In this document: positions 4,107 through 7,768 of the stretch, in pieces
Layout of the letters: every line of letters begins with the position of its first letter
Numbering within the stretch: the first letter of the stretch is position 1
Assembly: GCA_937912175.1 (NCBI GenBank)
Contig: CALDOU010000012.1
Coordinates: 1-7,768, forward strand
Reading direction: 5' to 3'
Length of the DNA: 7,768 bases
Source of the DNA: an uncultured Clostridia bacterium
GTDB taxonomy: Bacteria > Bacillota > Clostridia > Oscillospirales > Acutalibacteraceae
Translations under genes and position numbers: made by a program
Notes under the pieces: model-generated
Databases searched by the model: none
What the model was told of the DNA's origin: nothing
The model's input: the letters and a program-made list of their open reading frames with translations, nothing else

Positions 4107-7082
4107 TTATTTTATAATTTCATCAAATAATTTTTCTTCTTCTTCGTTTAAATTTCCTGTTAATGCATATATTTTCATTGTTTTAAGGGCTTTTTTAATA
4201 AGTTTACCGTGTTTTTTTATTTTTTTTGAATTCATATTTTTTATAATTTCTGTACATTCGTTTAAATAATTGCAATAATCTAAATTTTTACAAATTGTTG
4301 ATTCTGATTGATTATGATATAAGCTTAATTTGTCATTTTGCAAATTTTGATTTAATAAGCTTTTGGAAATGTTTGTAATATCATCGTCTGAAATTTCCAA
4401 TTTTTCAATGAATTGCGGAATAGTTTTGACAATGTCAATTGTTCCTTTTAAATTTGGGTTGCTTGTAGAAACAAATACAATCTTATTTTTTTCTGGTACA
4501 GGAATAATTTCGCAATGGTATGCTCCAAGTTTTTCTCGAATTTGAGGAGCAAAAAATTTATTGTTTAATATCTGACATGTAACGTTAAATCCTGCGTCTT
4601 TACTGAGTTCTTTCGAATTCATAGAGCAAATAATCGTTCCGTTGGAACAAGAAGGTTCCAAGAAATCTATGTTTTTGTCGGATACTTCATATAACTTTAT
4701 TTTTGTATTCGGATTTACACGCAAAGAACTAAAGTTTGAAATGAATTTTTCTAATTTAGATTCGGCCAAAGATTTATTTTTTTCTGAAGAACATATTCCT
4801 ATTCCGACTAAAGAATTATAATTGATTATTTTATTTTTTATATTTTCAAGATTTTGGGATAGTTCTTTTAAAAAGTTTTTATCATCGATTTTAGCTGAAA
4901 TTTCTTTTATGAAATTTTTTGAATTACCCAAATCTTCATACATATAACTAAATAATAAATTTAATAATTTTCCGGCACAACTGCCAAACTTTGCGGCCGG
5001 CGTATTGCAAGAAGTTAAACTTTCTTCTATGCTTGATATAATATTTTTTAAATTGGTTTTATCATTAAAGTCTATATTATTAAACTCTTCATTAGCCAGA
5101 GCCAATGATTTATCTAAATCGTTTTCTTGGCATGTAATGTCTATAATAGCATAAGCATTTTTTTCTTTTTTATTATTTTCACAAACATTAAAACTATAAT
5201 TTGTAATACATTTTTGTGATTTTAAAGCTTCCAAGTCCGTTCGTGAATGATTTTTTGTATTCATTAATTTTAATGCTTCATTAAACAGCGGCAAATACAT
5301 TTTATCATCTTCGCAAAGATGATTTACTTTAAATACAAATTTATAAGATATAAAGTCCTTAATATCTTGAGCGGAATAATAATACGGCTTACCGTTGAGT
5401 TTTTTATTTTGCAAAGGACATTCTAAACTTGGTACTTTAATATCGGATAATTTTTTAAACATTTTTTTGATTGTATCTAAATTTTTCGGAGAATTTGGTG
5501 ATTCCGACCACTTTTTTTGTTCTTCGTGATTTTGAGTTAAAATATCTTTTTGTGATTCTAATGATTTTATTTTGTCTTTTAAAATTTCCGAATGGCTTAA
5601 CTGAATATTACTACAAGGGATGAAGGCTATAATTGTTTTTTTATTGTTTAAAATTTTATTGATTATATCATTGTAGTTTTTTTCTTTTTTGCTTTCGGTA
5701 GAGTAATCTTTAAAATATTTTTCGGAACATGGTTGATTAAATCTTATAAACGATTGCATATAATCATTGGTAGAAATATATTTTTCGTATGAGGAAGATG
5801 CTTCTGACAATTGGCGCTCGAATTTGTCATTATTGCATATGGTGTCAATTTCTTTTTGTGTGATTGGATATTTTTCGAACACTTCTTTTAATGTTTCTTC
5901 TATGTTTTTTTGGGATATGGATTCTTTATCCTTCGATGAAAAATATATTTGAAAAAGCGGGTCATAAAGAGTATCGTAAAATGCAAACTCAGTTTTATAG
6001 CCTTTACTTTGTAAATAAATATTTCGTGGAGATGTAGGGTTGTTTAGTATGGATTTAATATCGTCCAATTCAGAAAGATATTTATTGTAAGTGGAAAAAT
6101 CAAGTATATAACTTACTACGCCCGTAAATAATTGGTCACTTGATGAAGGAACGTAGCAGTCGAATGTTTTATATTCCGGCAATTTTGAGGGGGCTTGAGA
6201 TGTATATTTAATATTTTCAGTGTTTTGCTTTTCATAATTTTGAAGATAATCCTCATTTAACCATTTCATGAATTTTTCATAATCAGCATCGCCCTTGAGC
6301 GTTATTACCATATTTGACGGATGATAATATTTTTTATAGGTTTCACAAACTTCTTTATATGAAAGTTCAGTTATGTCTTTCGGAATACCTCCTGATAAAT
6401 TTTTGCCTTGGGTATCCGGAAAAAGTGTTTTTAGCATAATGTTTGGTTGTTCGTTGAATGATTGTTGCATTTCATTGAAAACGGTACCGTTTGCATTTAA
6501 CGCACCGGTTTTATCGAGTTCAAACCTAATTCCTTCTTTTTTGAATATTCGTTCATCGTTTAAAAAAGAAGGCTTAAGAACACCGCTTGTATATATTTTA
6601 GCTAAAGAAGTTAATTCTTCTTCATCTAAACTCGCAACAGGGTAAGTAGTATATAATGGCCATGTTTGAGCATTTAAAAAAGTATTAAAGGAGTTTTGGC
6701 GTAGTTCCCATATCATATTTTTACAAGGAAAATCTTTGCTGCCGTTAAGCACGCAGTGTTCAATTATATGGTTAATACCTTTGTCATTTTCCGGAGGAGT
6801 ACGTACGCTTATCTCAAAACATTTGTTTGGATTATTATTTTTTTCAATTACAAACCATGCTCCGGATTTTTCATGTTGGTATTCCATAACATGGTGATTA
6901 TTAATGTCTAGAGTTTTATTTAGTAAAAAGCCATGTATAGATTGATTCGCTTGGGAATTTTCCGAAACTACTGTTTTCGAGGTGTTGGGTAAAGCGTAAG
7001 TGCAATTTCCCAATAAAGGAAAAACAGTTAATATTCCCAAACCGAAAGACAGTATTCTTGATTTTAATTTTTTAAAATGCAT
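4107..7082 (-). CDS. Exported M16C zinc metallopeptidase (PreP/falcilysin type)
   Basis: This 991-residue protein has the four-domain M16C layout. The inverted zinc motif is HIIEH, with H105 and H109 as ligands and E108 as catalytic base. The third ligand is E204 in FNEMQ, 95 residues on, matching PreP spacing. A second M16 domain spans about 240-440. A helical linker rich in K/E/S (about 495-550) leads into the M16C-associated domain (about 555-740). The last domain (about 760-990) holds R849 and Y855 in REKLGAY, the pair that completes the PreP active site. Such enzymes form a closed chamber and degrade short unfolded peptides. The N-terminus is a signal peptide: KKLKSR, a hydrophobic core at about 10-25, and likely cleavage after A30 (TYA-LP), so it acts outside the membrane. 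About 24 cysteines are scattered through it, many for an exported protein. An AAAGGGG site lies 7 bases before the ATG, and the gene appears monocistronic. Confidence 0.93.
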   Translation of the reverse strand: MHFKKLKSRILSFGLGILTVFPLLGNCTYALPNTSKTVVSENSQANQSIHGFLLNKTLDINNHHVMEYQHEKSGAWFVIEKNNNPNKCFEISVRTPPENDKGINHIIEHCVLNGSKDFPCKNMIWELRQNSFNTFLNAQTWPLYTTYPVASLDEEELTSLAKIYTSGVLKPSFLNDERIFKKEGIRFELDKTGALNANGTVFNEMQQSFNEQPNIMLKTLFPDTQGKNLSGGIPKDITELSYKEVCETYKKYYHPSNMVITLKGDADYEKFMKWLNEDYLQNYEKQNTENIKYTSQAPSKLPEYKTFDCYVPSSSDQLFTGVVSYILDFSTYNKYLSELDDIKSILNNPTSPRNIYLQSKGYKTEFAFYDTLYDPLFQIYFSSKDKESISQKNIEETLKEVFEKYPITQKEIDTICNNDKFERQLSEASSSYEKYISTNDYMQSFIRFNQPCSEKYFKDYSTESKKEKNYNDIINKILNNKKTIIAFIPCSNIQLSHSEILKDKIKSLESQKDILTQNHEEQKKWSESPNSPKNLDTIKKMFKKLSDIKVPSLECPLQNKKLNGKPYYYSAQDIKDFISYKFVFKVNHLCEDDKMYLPLFNEALKLMNTKNHSRTDLEALKSQKCITNYSFNVCENNKKEKNAYAIIDITCQENDLDKSLALANEEFNNIDFNDKTNLKNIISSIEESLTSCNTPAAKFGSCAGKLLNLLFSYMYEDLGNSKNFIKEISAKIDDKNFLKELSQNLENIKNKIINYNSLVGIGICSSEKNKSLAESKLEKFISNFSSLRVNPNTKIKLYEVSDKNIDFLEPSCSNGTIICSMNSKELSKDAGFNVTCQILNNKFFAPQIREKLGAYHCEIIPVPEKNKIVFVSTSNPNLKGTIDIVKTIPQFIEKLEISDDDITNISKSLLNQNLQNDKLSLYHNQSESTICKNLDYCNYLNECTEIIKNMNSKKIKKHGKLIKKALKTMKIYALTGNLNEEEEKLFDEIIK

Positions 7083-7112
7083 AATAAGTCCCCTTTAACA
7101 ATTGTTGGTTAT

Positions 7113-7141
7113 ATTCTATTACAAACAAAATCTAAATTCAA
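7113..7141 (-). promoter_or_regulatory. Predicted sigma-A promoter of the M16C peptidase gene
   Basis: On the minus strand TTGAAT (7141-7136), a 17-base spacer and TAGAAT (7118-7113) form a good promoter. Transcription would start near 7106, about 23 bases before the ATG at 7082, with the AAAGGGG ribosome binding site (7096-7090) in between. Confidence 0.6.
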
Positions 7142-7225
7142 TCAGAATGTTTTTATAAGCAAAAAATAATATTAATAATTAGTATTAAAATCTTATTAAG
7201 TGAAAAAATTATTATGTATAAATAA

Positions 7226-7231
7226 TATAAT
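7226..7231 (+). promoter_or_regulatory. Possible -10 box of the annealing-protein gene
   Basis: A perfect TATAAT lies 25 bases before the ATG at 7257, which is the right place for a -10 box. No good -35 is present at 16-18 bases upstream. A neighbouring TATAAA (7217-7222) with TTATTA (7193-7198) is an alternative. Confidence 0.35.
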
Positions 7232-7256
7232 TTGTTAAAGATAGGGGTAAATAGAA

Positions 7257-7768
7257 ATGAAAAAAAATAAAGCAAAAGAAGAATCGGTTTTTGAAAATTT
7301 ATTTAATATAAATGTGGGTAATCATATTGAACAAAAAAATGGGTTAAATTATCTTTCGTGGCCGTACGCATGGGCAGAAGTAAAGAAAATATTTCCTGAA
7401 GCTCAATATCAAATAAAACTTTTTGGGGAAAATAATTTGCCGTATGTTTACGATGAAAATACCGGATATATGGTTTTTACAACCGTAACGATTGAAGGTT
7501 TAACTCACGAAATGTGGCTTCCTGTTATGGATAATTCCAATAAAACCATGAAATCCGTTAAGTATACCTATGATTCAAAATATAAAAAAAATATTCCTGT
7601 TGAAGCCGCAACGATGTTTGATATAAATAAAGCTTTAATGCGTTGTTTGGTGAAAAACCTTTCTATGTTTGGTTTGGGATTGTATATTTATGCCGGAGAA
7701 GATATTCCCGAATCGGAGTCGGAAAAAATAAATGATTCAGATGTTAAAAATCTTAAAAAGTTAATTAA
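7257..7768 (+). CDS. Sak/DUF1071-type single-strand DNA annealing protein, N-terminal part
   Basis: The frame from ATG 7257 is open for 170 codons to the right edge, so the C-terminus is missing. The conserved blocks of the DUF1071 (Sak-like, Rad52-related) annealing proteins are visible: NYLSWPYAWAEVKKIFPEA (31-49), the TVTIEGLTHEMWLPVMD block (76-92), and EAATMFDINKALMRCLVKNL followed by GLGLYIYAGEDIPE (116-152). These proteins coat single-stranded DNA and anneal complementary strands. They are best known from phage recombination modules, often beside a single-strand binding protein gene. The tail after residue 152 turns acidic and lysine-rich (ESESEKIND), typical of the variable C-terminal region. 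AGGGG at 7243-7247, 9 bases before the ATG, supports the start. Base composition does not differ visibly from the neighbours. Whether it starts a prophage segment or is a resident gene cannot be seen here. Confidence 0.88.
   Translation, partial: MKKNKAKEESVFENLFNINVGNHIEQKNGLNYLSWPYAWAEVKKIFPEAQYQIKLFGENNLPYVYDENTGYMVFTTVTIEGLTHEMWLPVMDNSNKTMKSVKYTYDSKYKKNIPVEAATMFDINKALMRCLVKNLSMFGLGLYIYAGEDIPESESEKINDSDVKNLKKLI

Noticed and set aside
4087..6645. Several 60-90 codon plus-strand frames inside the M16C gene
   Set aside because: All are antisense shadows of a full-length, well-conserved peptidase, and none has a supporting ribosome binding site or recognisable motif.
6996..7082. Lipoprotein signal for the M16C peptidase (Cys at residue 27)
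   Set aside because: The residue before the cysteine is Asn, which does not fit a lipobox. Ordinary signal-peptidase cleavage after A30 fits better.
1..7768. CRISPR array, insertion sequence, tRNA or rRNA
   Set aside because: I saw no regularly spaced repeats, no transposase-like frames with terminal inverted repeats and no tRNA-like cloverleaf. Intergenic gaps are all under 200 bases.

Overview
The window is a low-GC (roughly 30 % by eye), AT-codon-biased bacterial segment. It holds five complete protein genes and two cut by the window edges. TGG is used for Trp and no internal TGA is needed, so the standard bacterial code fits. Strong AGGGG/AAAGG ribosome binding sites, sigma-A-type promoters, a DegV/FakB-type fatty-acid-binding protein and a Firmicutes-style TetR regulator all suggest an anaerobic Firmicute of the clostridial type. 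That placement is inference, and no rRNA or other phylogenetic marker is present.

Layout. At the left edge (1-230, minus) is the N-terminus of a membrane-anchored or exported protein of unknown function. It is divergent from an M14-family zinc peptidase (418-1305, plus) that resembles gamma-D-glutamyl-diaminopimelate peptidases. A strong promoter (1329-1357) then drives a bacterial calpain-like cysteine protease (1387-2376, plus). That gene converges on a degV/fakB-like gene (2456-3346, minus), with a perfect 17-bp bidirectional terminator hairpin between them. degV is divergent from a TetR-type regulator (3473-4063, plus), and an AT-rich palindrome lies in the shared intergenic region. tetR converges, across a second bidirectional terminator, on a large exported M16C zinc metallopeptidase of the PreP/falcilysin type (4107-7082, minus). 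At the right edge, divergent from the peptidase gene, is the start of a Sak/DUF1071-type single-strand annealing protein gene (7257-7768, plus).

How the genes relate. The genes are mostly monocistronic: nearly every one has its own promoter or sits in a divergent or convergent pair, so this is not one operon. Three proteases from unrelated clans (M14, C2, M16C) lie within 7 kb. Predicted roles are muropeptide recycling in the cytoplasm (M14), an intracellular calpain-like activity of unknown substrate, and degradation of short unfolded peptides outside the membrane (M16C). The divergent tetR-degV pair looks like a local regulatory unit, possibly linked to fatty-acid uptake. The single-strand annealing gene at the right edge belongs to a family usually found in phages and may mark the start of a prophage-derived segment. 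I see no tRNA, rRNA, CRISPR array, insertion sequence or attachment site. No gene-free stretch exceeds 300 bases.
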